A DNA stretch of 20,736 bases, taken from an uncultured Acholeplasmatales bacterium. Its GTDB lineage: Bacteria > Bacillota_I > Bacilli_A > ML615J-28 > CAG-698. Positions 6,637 through 13,702 of the stretch are shown piece after piece (the stretch's first letter is position 1; every line of letters begins with the position of its first letter). The DNA lies in contig CALEGD010000004.1 in the NCBI GenBank assembly GCA_937877075.1, forward strand, positions 1 through 20,736, written 5' to 3'. Under the pieces are notes generated by a model. It searched no databases, had not been told where the DNA came from, and saw only the letters and a program-made list of their open reading frames with translations. The translations under genes were made by a program, and so were the position numbers.

Positions 6637-9069
6637 TTATATCATATTTCGGGATAATGTGAAATACACCTCTGCATAAACAAAGTTATTATTAACCGCT
6701 AATATTAGATTGCCAGATGCATCTCCTATTGCCCATGATTTAATTGCTGTTTGAGGTATAACATTTGGAGATACTTTGTAATTGACTGCATCAATCGATG
6801 GTTTATAAGTTGAATTATTGCCTTTACACCTTTTGGTTTCGTTTGCTCGGTGCGTTTCGGTCTGGCTAGTCCAAATATAAAGTGGAGTTTCGTTTTTGCC
6901 AAAAAGCAGATTAGAGTATTTGGCGAAAGAGTCACCTATAATAATCTTATCTCTGTCAATCCTTTTAGCAAGTGGTTCAAGTTGATAACTTAACCCAAAT
7001 CTTTCAAAGCGATCTTTATTGATTTTTATCCGTTTAGATCCGTTTGTAAAATCAACCTTTCGGTAAGCGACATACAACTGGACCGGGATAAAAGGAAGTG
7101 CTTTGCCAACTACTAACTGATCGTTAAAGTTTAGTCCTGTAATCCGAGATTTTATTAAATGAAAAATCAGTTCTTTAAACTCTCCGTTTGCATCGACATA
7201 AGGATTTTGATGAACTTCACGGCCGCCTATTGTTTGTGTTCCTGTTGACAACCCTACCGAGTAATTATCAAAACATTTAGTTTGCCAATGCATCGACTTA
7301 CCAACTGCAGAGCCTAGCAAAGGTAAACTAAAATAACCGTAAGTATTATTACCGTCATCAGTTGCAAAAAACAGACGGTCAACAGGTGTATTATCATCAT
7401 TTGCATTATTAAAAGTCTTTAGGAAATATGGCAGTGTAATTTCATTGCTTAAAAGACTGTCGGGCTTTAAATCCTTTGCTGTGCTTAAAATTAAATATTC
7501 TTTTACAAGCACATCTCTTTCAACGATGTTTTCTATAGGTATTCCGTATAGTCTGCGTTCTCTGGAAAGTTTAGTCGCCAAAACATTTGAATAATGCTCT
7601 ATAAAGACATAATGAACTTTAATATGTGGTTGAAAAGGAACATCAAATATACTATATTCTCGAGAAATAAGAGTATTATCTTCATCTATCCTATCGCCGA
7701 GTTCCAACATATCATTTTTCAATTCCTCGATTGGCTTATTTTTCAAAATAACAGATAATCCAGTAGTTTTATTGCCGAGTTTATTAGCGAGAGCTCTTAA
7801 ACTGCTTGAGTATCTATCTACTTCGATAGTTTCTTCTTGCTGATTAGATATCATTACCGATTTAGTAGACAGTTCAACATTTTCTTTAGTTTGAGAAAAG
7901 TGCAGGTCAAGATACGGAACATACGAAACCTCATAAAGAGAAGTTTCACCAATTGAAAACGGAAACATCATAGGCTCAGTTGCTGAAAAGTTGCTACCTA
8001 GTGAATTAATATAATTAATAACATATTGATAAGCCTTATCTATTAAATAAGATCGTATTTTTGAAAAAGAAATAAAAAGTTTTTTATAGGTTCCTAGAAC
8101 ACCGATTTCTTTAGAGCCTCTTAAGAAGGGCAAGTGTTTTTCTTGTTCTGTTAAAGGCATTGTATCATATATTTCCTGTTCGACAACCAATTCGGTTAAA
8201 TTCCAATCAACAGTAAAAAAATGCTCATTTGATTCTGTGTCTTGAGCCGAAGCTTGCCACCGAATAATTATCTTGTCTATCTCTTCAATCGGGCTAGACA
8301 CCACCAATCTAAAACCTTCGCTATCTGCGACTCCAATACTTGTAGGTTTCAATGTCTGCCATTCTTCCGTCATAACTCTTCTATCTTTTGATAAAGCATT
8401 TCTAATAAGGGTCTCATACTCTCCCGCCAAATACTCCATATTTTGATTTACATTTTCGCTAACAATATCGCCTTTAATTGCTTTGATGTCATCAGATTGT
8501 TTGTTTAAATCTCTAAATCCTAGATGATATAATCCGTCATTATCAATGTCTTCTAAGACAACACGATAGTTAAGTACAGCAAGCATCTTATCTAAAACTT
8601 CTCTCAAAGTCATTTGTGAGTTGTTGAAAAAGAATTCTTCTCCGGGAGTGTTATTAAGAATATTAAGTAGTTCGTTTGAGAATACAAACTTATTATATTC
8701 TAAGTTTCTTAATATTTCTGCTTGGTCTAATGCTTTGTCTACCTGTTGAAGTAATGAGTCACCGTCATAATACCTCTTGGATGTAAAACTGCAAGGGCCT
8801 ATGATAAATCTTTCTAATAGTTTGGTAAGTTCTATCAGCATCAAAGTTGTTCTGTATTTTATCGGATTTCTTGCAACCAAATCCGATTGTAAAGTTCCAA
8901 CAAGCCATTTTTTGTTATCAACCTCTGCGATATCGTGAGCCTGGTAAGATGGTTTATCATTGTCATAATAAACTACTGCTAAAGTATCAAGTACATCTTC
9001 CAAACTTTCTTTAAAGGTTGAACCAACTACTTCCGTTGGCAGTGTATATCCGTTTATTTTAATTATCAT
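6637..9069 (-). CDS. Large tail hub/baseplate-like protein (810 aa)
   Basis: The largest protein after the fibre. The N-terminal region has strands and the motif KYRTTLMLIELTKLLERF (about 72-89), which I associate with large tail-tip proteins of Bacillota phages. A helical part with KMLAVLNYRVVLEDIDNDG (about 162-180) and a long beta-rich region follow. There is no peptidase, lysozyme or SGNH motif that I can identify. The ATG overlaps the upstream stop (ATGA) and is preceded by AAGGAG. Being directly after the 145-aa protein and with no tape-measure gene nearby, it probably forms the hub, nozzle or tip to which the adaptors bind. The assignment rests on size, position and the short motif. 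Confidence 0.55.
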   Translation of the reverse strand: MIIKINGYTLPTEVVGSTFKESLEDVLDTLAVVYYDNDKPSYQAHDIAEVDNKKWLVGTLQSDLVARNPIKYRTTLMLIELTKLLERFIIGPCSFTSKRYYDGDSLLQQVDKALDQAEILRNLEYNKFVFSNELLNILNNTPGEEFFFNNSQMTLREVLDKMLAVLNYRVVLEDIDNDGLYHLGFRDLNKQSDDIKAIKGDIVSENVNQNMEYLAGEYETLIRNALSKDRRVMTEEWQTLKPTSIGVADSEGFRLVVSSPIEEIDKIIIRWQASAQDTESNEHFFTVDWNLTELVVEQEIYDTMPLTEQEKHLPFLRGSKEIGVLGTYKKLFISFSKIRSYLIDKAYQYVINYINSLGSNFSATEPMMFPFSIGETSLYEVSYVPYLDLHFSQTKENVELSTKSVMISNQQEETIEVDRYSSSLRALANKLGNKTTGLSVILKNKPIEELKNDMLELGDRIDEDNTLISREYSIFDVPFQPHIKVHYVFIEHYSNVLATKLSRERRLYGIPIENIVERDVLVKEYLILSTAKDLKPDSLLSNEITLPYFLKTFNNANDDNTPVDRLFFATDDGNNTYGYFSLPLLGSAVGKSMHWQTKCFDNYSVGLSTGTQTIGGREVHQNPYVDANGEFKELIFHLIKSRITGLNFNDQLVVGKALPFIPVQLYVAYRKVDFTNGSKRIKINKDRFERFGLSYQLEPLAKRIDRDKIIIGDSFAKYSNLLFGKNETPLYIWTSQTETHRANETKRCKGNNSTYKPSIDAVNYKVSPNVIPQTAIKSWAIGDASGNLILAVNNNFVYAEVYFTLSRNMI

Positions 9070-9503
9070 CTGCTACCACTCCTTGATAAGCCGACTCGTT
9101 GCCTTAAGGCTTCTGATGCTATTTCACTTTTCTTGACATCGATGTATCTATTTGCAGCTTTAATTCCAACAGATCCCAACGCTGCAATGGCACCGACAGG
9201 ACTTGATAATGCCATACCAACTAATCCGGCAACTTCTAATCCTTCGTTAAGACGAGTTTGTCCAATATGGTCTCCGGTTAAATCTCCATAATTTGATAAG
9301 CCGTAAGAGAGAGCTTGCTTGCCTAAACCAATTAACCCTGCATTGATCGCTCCGGTTCTGATGTCAGATATTTTTCCTTCATTTGCTTTAGCAAATTCCC
9401 CGCCAGATGGAGCAAAGGAAACTTCGCTTGCATTAGCGTTTACTTGATTGCCGCCTTCGCTTGCTCCTTTAGTTATTCTGACTCTTAATATGTTATCATT
9501 CAT
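9066..9503 (-). CDS. Small virion protein with Gly/Ala-rich hydrophobic segment (145 aa)
   Basis: Start chosen at ATG 9503, 7 bases after AGGAG; the TTG at 9509 touches the site. The N-terminal 40 residues are polar and Gly/Asn/Ser-rich; residues about 55-68 (AINAGLIGLGKQAL) and 88-113 (LVGMALSSPVGAIAALGSVGIKAA region) are small-residue hydrophobic helices; the C-terminus is basic (RYIDVKKSE...RLSRSGSR). It occupies the place where siphoviruses carry tail-tube, chaperone and tape-measure genes. Small proteins with membrane-active glycine-rich helices act as ejection proteins in some short-tailed phages, so an ejection or miniature tape-measure role is possible. I do not recognise the family. 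Confidence 0.6.
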   Translation of the reverse strand: MNDNILRVRITKGASEGGNQVNANASEVSFAPSGGEFAKANEGKISDIRTGAINAGLIGLGKQALSYGLSNYGDLTGDHIGQTRLNEGLEVAGLVGMALSSPVGAIAALGSVGIKAANRYIDVKKSEIASEALRQRVGLSRSGSR

Positions 9504-9513
9504 AATCAATCTC

Positions 9514-10290
9514 CTAATCCGGCATTAAAGCGACAGTTAATATATTATCTCCTGTGTTATTATCTCCAACATTTATAACAGATGTCGCTCTGACATTTAT
9601 CGTATAAGTTTTATCCGGATAAACTATTTTCAAAACTCCGGAATAAGGATTGCCTAATACCGATGTATCTCTTAACTTTTTTACAACAATACTTTTGTCC
9701 ATTAGCAATGTAAAAGTATAACTATTGTTTGCTCCCTCTAGTAATACTTTTCCGGTATTTTCTCCGCTTGTTTGTGGAGTGGTTGCTTGAGTATTGTATT
9801 GACTTTGTGGATTAACTGCTTGTATTTCAACATCATCAAGATAATACTTTACTCCGATTATTTTTTCTTTTGAATAACTAACAACTCCAGTCATGATAAT
9901 GTTTGCTCGTTGATATTCGCCAATTTGCATAAAGCCTGTTTGCATCGATGGAGAACTGTAAGAGTGCCATAGATCATAATTAACTTCTTCTATTTTCAAA
10001 GTAGAATGAGTCCTAGAAACTGTTAAGAAAAACAACCGAAATATTTGCTCAGCAACTTTGAAGTTCTCTGCCTCGCTAAAAATCGAAAAAATTAAAGGTT
10101 GGTTTATACGGTCTGATGCGTTAACTTGTTTTGTTGCAGCGCCAAACTTAACATAGCAAATGACATTAAACTTTGGATTTATACCACTTGCGACTCCTAA
10201 TTCTTCAACAATTTTAACGGTATACCCATCTGGAGTCAATGTTTTAATGGTTTCTCTTAGATATTCTAAATATGCTTTTTTAAACATCAC
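9514..10290 (-). CDS. Tail-terminator-like protein with extra C-terminal beta domain (258 aa)
   Basis: The N-terminal half (about 1-150) begins with a helix and a beta sheet (YTVKIVEELGV...FNVICYVKFG) and has the length and position of tail-terminator or tail-completion proteins (SPP1 gp17/LIC_12616 type). After a Gln/Thr-rich linker (about 160-175) comes a second beta-rich domain (GKVLLEGANNSYTFTLLMDK ... INVRATSVINVG) that such proteins usually lack. The gene follows the gp10-like adaptor with an 11-base overlap. The start is GTG 10290 (9 bases after AGGAG) or ATG 10287. The extra domain could serve as a tube-like or collar element, since no separate major tail protein is present; that is inference. 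Confidence 0.55.
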   Translation of the reverse strand: MMFKKAYLEYLRETIKTLTPDGYTVKIVEELGVASGINPKFNVICYVKFGAATKQVNASDRINQPLIFSIFSEAENFKVAEQIFRLFFLTVSRTHSTLKIEEVNYDLWHSYSSPSMQTGFMQIGEYQRANIIMTGVVSYSKEKIIGVKYYLDDVEIQAVNPQSQYNTQATTPQTSGENTGKVLLEGANNSYTFTLLMDKSIVVKKLRDTSVLGNPYSGVLKIVYPDKTYTINVRATSVINVGDNNTGDNILTVALMPD

Positions 10291-10645
10291 TCATCACTAC
10301 TCCTAAATTGATTTCTGCTAATAATTTTGCAGTTTGATTTATCGCTCGCTCTACCCACGCTTCGTTCGGATTTTTCCCACCAGTTCTAAAGGATTTTAAA
10401 CTCCGTTTTTCTAGTTCGGTTCGTTTTCTGCCACTTGGAAAATACTCTAAATTTACAGGTGGAATCCATGGCTCATTAGTATAAGGCGCATATTGGACTT
10501 TGTCGCTGCCAATTATTATCTCAACAGTATTATCATCAAAAACTTTATAGCCTATAGATCTTAACAAGTTAAGATTATCACGAGGAGCCATAGCAATTAA
10601 AGTTGTCATAAATAATTCTGCTATATTGACGATATTATCATCCAT
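10280..10645 (-). CDS. HK97 gp10-like head-tail joining protein (121 aa)
   Basis: The motif YAPYTNEPW followed by GKNPNEAWVERAINQ near the C-terminus is typical of the HK97-gp10/minor tail assembly family in Bacillota phages (A-x-Y...E.GT.....G...n..f...A). Position after the head-closure gene supports this. It overlaps both neighbours by 8-11 bases. Expected to act at the neck between connector and tail. Confidence 0.6.
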   Translation of the reverse strand: MDDNIVNIAELFMTTLIAMAPRDNLNLLRSIGYKVFDDNTVEIIIGSDKVQYAPYTNEPWIPPVNLEYFPSGRKRTELEKRSLKSFRTGGKNPNEAWVERAINQTAKLLAEINLGVVMSDV

Positions 10646-11018
10646 TTATAATGGCTCCTAATTTAATAACGGTTTTTAATATCGCCCGTCTTCTGACTTC
10701 GTTTTGTTGGTTGAAATCTGATTGCTTAACTGACTCGACATTATATCGTTTACCGTTGTATTCGACAGTATCGTTATTTTGGACTTGATCTTGTACTAAA
10801 TCCATTGTCTCAATATAACCGGTCACTACTTGGCGCTTCATAACTCCGCCAAACTCGTTTCTGACTACTTCAAAATCAATATGATCCTTTGCGTAAAAGA
10901 CAATAGGATTAGCAAACTCACGCTTGATAATCATCTCGTTATCTTCATCGATTTTAGACGGATAAAGTTTTGCTCTAATGTTATAGCCTCTGCGATTAGA
11001 CTCTATATTTCTTCCCAT
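10638..11018 (-). CDS. Head-closure (stopper)-like protein (126 aa)
   Basis: The ATG follows CAGGTGATGTT. The protein has an alternating beta pattern with VTGYIETMDLVQDQVQNNDT then VEYNGKRYNVESVKQSDFN, resembling SPP1 gp16/HK97-type closure proteins, where a loop carries 'v.yng..y.v..i...d'. It sits between the connector and the gp10-like gene, as expected. The name is by synteny and pattern. Confidence 0.6.
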   Translation of the reverse strand: MGRNIESNRRGYNIRAKLYPSKIDEDNEMIIKREFANPIVFYAKDHIDFEVVRNEFGGVMKRQVVTGYIETMDLVQDQVQNNDTVEYNGKRYNVESVKQSDFNQQNEVRRRAILKTVIKLGAIING

Positions 11019-11022
11019 AACA

Positions 11023-11448
11023 TCACCTGTAATAATTATCTAAAGTCTGGCTAAATACTACAGACCTACCAATTCCACGCTTAATTAAACCGGCTCGTCT
11101 AAGATAATCAACACAAATTGCAGGAAATCTAATTCGTTCAATATCAGTAGCATCTGCGAGTTTTCCTTTATCTTCATCAAATCCTGATTGTCTATACAAA
11201 TCACCGTTTTTGAGATAGTACATCCCATATTCACAAATAGCATCTTTGATTGACTCAATCTGAAAGTCACTTAACTGTTCATCTTTTGGAATAGATCTCG
11301 TTGAAGCTCGCATAGCATCATAGACACGATTAGTCCATAGTTTAATAGTTCTACCCGCTTTGTTTGAGTCATCGTCTAGGCTTAAAAGTTCACTAGCAAG
11401 ATTTATCCCACTGAACTTTAAAAACTCTTCTTGTGTAATTGTAATCAT
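11023..11448 (-). CDS. Head-tail connector/adaptor protein, gp6-like (141 aa)
   Basis: A mostly helical protein whose middle (DFQIESIKDAICEYGMYYLKNGD) and preceding RVYDAMRASTRSIP segment match the gp6/gp15 adaptor proteins that bind beneath the portal. It is the first gene after the capsid gene, separated by a terminator, and has GAGGTGATTTT before its ATG. Five bases separate it from the closure gene. Confidence 0.7.
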   Translation of the reverse strand: MITITQEEFLKFSGINLASELLSLDDDSNKAGRTIKLWTNRVYDAMRASTRSIPKDEQLSDFQIESIKDAICEYGMYYLKNGDLYRQSGFDEDKGKLADATDIERIRFPAICVDYLRRAGLIKRGIGRSVVFSQTLDNYYR

Positions 11449-11466
11449 AAAATCACCTCACATAGT

Positions 11467-11497
11467 AAAAAAAGAGAGGGCTTGATAAAACCCTCTC
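11467..11497 (-). terminator. Strong intrinsic terminator after the capsid gene
   Basis: On the minus strand GAGAGGG (11497-11491) pairs with CCCTCTC (11480-11474) over a 10-base loop, then seven T. Terminators after capsid genes are common in phages and raise capsid mRNA relative to downstream genes. Confidence 0.9.
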
Positions 11498-11518
11498 AAG
11501 TTGTATTGTCTGATTATT

Positions 11519-12556
11519 TTAGCCTGCGGCTTTTTGAGAAACATAAATTCCCTTCTGTTTTTTCGAAGGAGTGAAAATGTCATGATAGAGACGATATTGG
11601 AATAACCAAGCATCTTTCTTCTGATTAACTTCCGGAGCAAATACTCTGACAGCTTCATGTTTTTTATAAGGAAGAGCTGCGCTAGTATGTACAACCATAA
11701 AGTTGATATCTTGTGCAGCTGATGTGACTTTTTCATAATATGTGGCAATGTTTGCAACATTAGGCTCTGTAACTGCGGTATACTTATCATCACTCTTAGT
11801 GTAATAAGTTTTACCGGTAACGAGAGTTTCATCTTCTGTCAATGCATAAGTGTCGGTTGTCGGAGCAAATCCGTTTTCGCCGAAAATATAAGAAGATTTA
11901 AAACGAGTTTTCGGAACAACAACAATAGGAATGTCATCATAAGACCGAACTTTGAAAGTAAGATTTCCGACTTTATAATCGGTTTGAGTAATCTTCTTTG
12001 CTAGTTCAGTGGTGTTTCTGATTTCTTTATCGATTGCAGCAGAGATAAACAAAACTAGTTTATCAAGTGCAATTTCATCATCTGTAAACTGCTCAATTAC
12101 ATCATTAAACTTTGAAATAATCTTATTAGCAGCGACGGTTTCTGTTTTTATATTATCAGCATGAGCATTTGCTGCAAGAACACTTAAACGATATGCATCG
12201 ACCTCAGGAATAACTTGAGTCCTCAAAAACTCAGTCATTAAATTGGCGGATGTAATGCCTGCTGACTCCATGTCAACAACTTTATCAATACTAAATCCGC
12301 GACCACGGTCTTTTCTAACCTGATACGGAGTCCATTTCAAATCAACATCGCCTTCAGGAAATCCGGTGTCTCTGTTATAGTCTCCTAATCCATCCATTGC
12401 TAAATCAGGGATATAAACAATGGATGCATCATTTTCTACAGGTCTTAATTCTAGACCCATGCGATTTTCTAAAATACCAGTGCGTGACTCCATCATAAAT
12501 ATTTTATCGAGGTTCGCCGCAGCATGTTTTTTAATTAACTCAATAGAGTTTGCCAT
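11519..12556 (-). CDS. Major capsid protein, HK97 fold (345 aa)
   Basis: Length, position after the scaffold gene, and a sequence with long E-loop-like region (residues 40-85, DLAMDGLGDYNRDTGFPEGD then KWTPYQVRKDRGRGFSID), a spine helix (about 100-130) and a P-domain/A-domain (ending YRLYHDIFTPSKKQKGIYVS) fit an HK97-fold capsid protein of the Bacillota type. There is an insertion at about 236-276 (YALTEDETLVTGKTYYTKSD ... ATYYEKV) with the pattern 'GKTYYT...YTAV..P....YYE', resembling small surface-exposed domains found in several Bacillota phage proteins. The gene is flanked by terminators on both sides and has GAAAGGAAATTG as ribosome site. No prohead protease gene is seen. Confidence 0.85.
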   Translation of the reverse strand: MANSIELIKKHAAANLDKIFMMESRTGILENRMGLELRPVENDASIVYIPDLAMDGLGDYNRDTGFPEGDVDLKWTPYQVRKDRGRGFSIDKVVDMESAGITSANLMTEFLRTQVIPEVDAYRLSVLAANAHADNIKTETVAANKIISKFNDVIEQFTDDEIALDKLVLFISAAIDKEIRNTTELAKKITQTDYKVGNLTFKVRSYDDIPIVVVPKTRFKSSYIFGENGFAPTTDTYALTEDETLVTGKTYYTKSDDKYTAVTEPNVANIATYYEKVTSAAQDINFMVVHTSAALPYKKHEAVRVFAPEVNQKKDAWLFQYRLYHDIFTPSKKQKGIYVSQKAAG

Positions 12557-12584
12557 TAAATATCAATTTCCTTTCTTGTAAATT

Positions 12585-12604
12585 AAAAAGGGCTAAATGC
12601 CCTT
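12585..12604 (-). terminator. Intrinsic terminator between scaffold and capsid genes
   Basis: AAGGGC (12604-12599) and GCCCTT (12593-12588) form a 6-bp stem with a 5-base loop, followed by TTT. It is shorter than the one after the capsid gene and may work only partly. Confidence 0.65.
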
Positions 12605-12607
12605 ATA

Positions 12608-13180
12608 TTAAAAACCAAACATTTTAGCAGCTTGAGTTGCTTCGTCAACTGCAGGAGGAGTGTTTTTACCACCGGTAGCCCCAAGAGGTTTAGCACCAGT
12701 TCCTTCGTTCGGATCACTAGATAACTTCCACTCTGGATGCTTTTCGATAATCGACTTCATATTCGCTTCGTTGATTTCAAGACCTTTGCCCTTTAAAAGT
12801 GCAACCGCATCTTCTGTGTAATCGGGTTTTATTCCTTGCTTTAATGCGAGTTTTTCGCCTTTTAAAAGCTCTAACTCACTCTTGATATTTGCGATTTCTC
12901 CCGATGCATCTCCTTGGGTTTTCTTCGTTAAATCTTCGTCTTTTTTCGGAGGTTCACCGCCTCCGCTTGAACCCTGAGCCTTTCTTGCTCCTTCGGCGAA
13001 CTTCTGTTGCAACTTTGCTTCATATTCGGCTTTTGTTAATGTGATGGTTTCTTCGCCATCTTTTCCTTTCTCGTCATCCTTTTTGGATTTATCATCTTCG
13101 GTTCCAGTTCCGCTAGCACCACCAGTTCCGCCGCTTTCTCCCGGATGACACAAAAACATAATTGATAAAAACTTAAACAT
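12608..13180 (-). CDS. Capsid scaffolding protein (190 aa)
   Basis: Acidic, Gly/Lys/Glu-rich, low-complexity N-terminus (GESGGTGGASGTGTEDD...), a helix with LTKAEYEAKLQQKFAEGARKA (about 47-67), a heptad helix (ANIKSELELLKGEKLALKQG), a small C-terminal domain and the end QAAKMFGF. This layout and the location immediately before the capsid gene match DUF4355-type phage scaffolding proteins. The ATG follows AAAGGAATTTT. Confidence 0.75.
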   Translation of the reverse strand: MFKFLSIMFLCHPGESGGTGGASGTGTEDDKSKKDDEKGKDGEETITLTKAEYEAKLQQKFAEGARKAQGSSGGGEPPKKDEDLTKKTQGDASGEIANIKSELELLKGEKLALKQGIKPDYTEDAVALLKGKGLEINEANMKSIIEKHPEWKLSSDPNEGTGAKPLGATGGKNTPPAVDEATQAAKMFGF

Positions 13181-13270
13181 AAAATTCCTTTCTACACCCG
13201 AATTAAGGTGAGTCTAGTTTTTGCGAGCCCTAGTAACTCGAATGAATTTTTAACGAGATTTCCAACTCAT

Positions 13271-13296
13271 AAGAAAAGACCACTAAAAAGTAGCCT
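13271..13296 (-). terminator. Intrinsic terminator ending the candidate RNA
   Basis: AGGCTACT (13296-13289) pairs with AGTGGTCT (13284-13277), including two G-T pairs, over a TTTT loop, followed by TTTCTT. Its 3' half and flank (GGTCTTTTCTTATG) is nearly identical to those of the terminators near 13435 and 5336. Confidence 0.65.
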
Positions 13297-13403
13297 TGAT
13301 TTATCTACTGCTCATTATGAGCTCGTAGTTTAATTTTGCGTTATTTTGGAGGTTGTCCTACCCCCTTAATCTTACTTGAGATATCTCCTAAAATGGAAAT
13401 TAA
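13271..13403 (-). ncRNA. Candidate structured RNA between MuF and scaffold genes
   Basis: This non-coding stretch lies between two terminators and holds a series of hairpins on the minus strand: the palindrome GAGATATCTC (13387-13378); GGGGGT/ACCTCC (13365-13360 with 13353-13348) with loop AGGACA; CTAC...GTAG enclosing GCTCA-TAA-TGAGC (13328-13305); and a terminator stem (13296-13277). A TATAAT box lies about 7 bases upstream of the predicted start. No reading frame over about 10 codons fits. The length of about 130 bases suits a small RNA, or a structured part of the operon mRNA. I match it to no known RNA class. Confidence 0.45.
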
Positions 13404-13409
13404 AGGCAA

Positions 13410-13415
13410 ATTATA
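13410..13415 (-). promoter_or_regulatory. TATAAT -10 box before the candidate RNA
   Basis: TATAAT at 13415-13410 on the minus strand, about 20 bases after the preceding terminator. No good -35 hexamer exists at 16-18 bases, so it may be a weak promoter or need an activator. Confidence 0.35.
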
Positions 13416-13428
13416 GGGGTTTCAGGCA

Positions 13429-13456
13429 TAAGAAAAGACCGATTTAATTCGGTCTT
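13429..13456 (-). terminator. Intrinsic terminator after the MuF-partner gene
   Basis: AAGACCGA (13456-13449) pairs with TCGGTCTT (13442-13435) over a 6-base loop, followed by TTCTT. The stop codon of the 84-aa gene lies in the loop. Confidence 0.8.
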
Positions 13457-13698
13457 AAGTTTCTAATATCTTCTACATGTTTCTTTGCTTGTTCTAGAGT
13501 GTAGCCATAATTCTTTGTAAAATTATCTATTATGGCAGACTCCATACTTAAAATAAATTCTTCATCATCTGAATTCCAACTATCTTTTCCTAACCCCAAT
13601 AATTTAGTCATACGATCGTTATTTGCTCGGGATTTAAGTATATCTGGAACTTTAGATAAATCCACAGGTGGAAATTCGTGTTGTTCTGTTATTTCCAA
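13444..13698 (-). CDS. Small protein downstream of MuF-GNAT (84 aa); possible immunity partner
   Basis: Start chosen at TTG 13698, 8 bases after AAGGGGG; a TTG at 13722 inside the MuF gene lacks a site. The protein is helical and polar: FPPVDLSKVPDILKSR near the start, then an acidic stretch (SWNSDDEEFILSMESAIID) and a C-terminal helix (TLEQAKKHVEDIRNLRP). It follows the MuF-GNAT stop by 4 bases and is itself closed by a terminator, so the two form a terminal pair. In phage MuF proteins with toxin tails, a small gene in this place encodes immunity; that role is inferred from position. A minor head protein is the alternative. Family not recognised. Confidence 0.6.
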   Translation of the reverse strand: MEITEQHEFPPVDLSKVPDILKSRANNDRMTKLLGLGKDSWNSDDEEFILSMESAIIDNFTKNYGYTLEQAKKHVEDIRNLRPN

Positions 13699-13702
13699 AT
13701 TG

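Noticed and set aside
6726..6935. A 69-aa minus-strand frame inside the hub-like gene
   Set aside because: Fully contained in a well-supported gene, with no start site.
11458..11832. A 124-aa minus-strand frame across the end of the capsid gene
   Set aside because: It is an out-of-frame reading of the capsid gene and runs through its terminator; composition is unlike a real protein.
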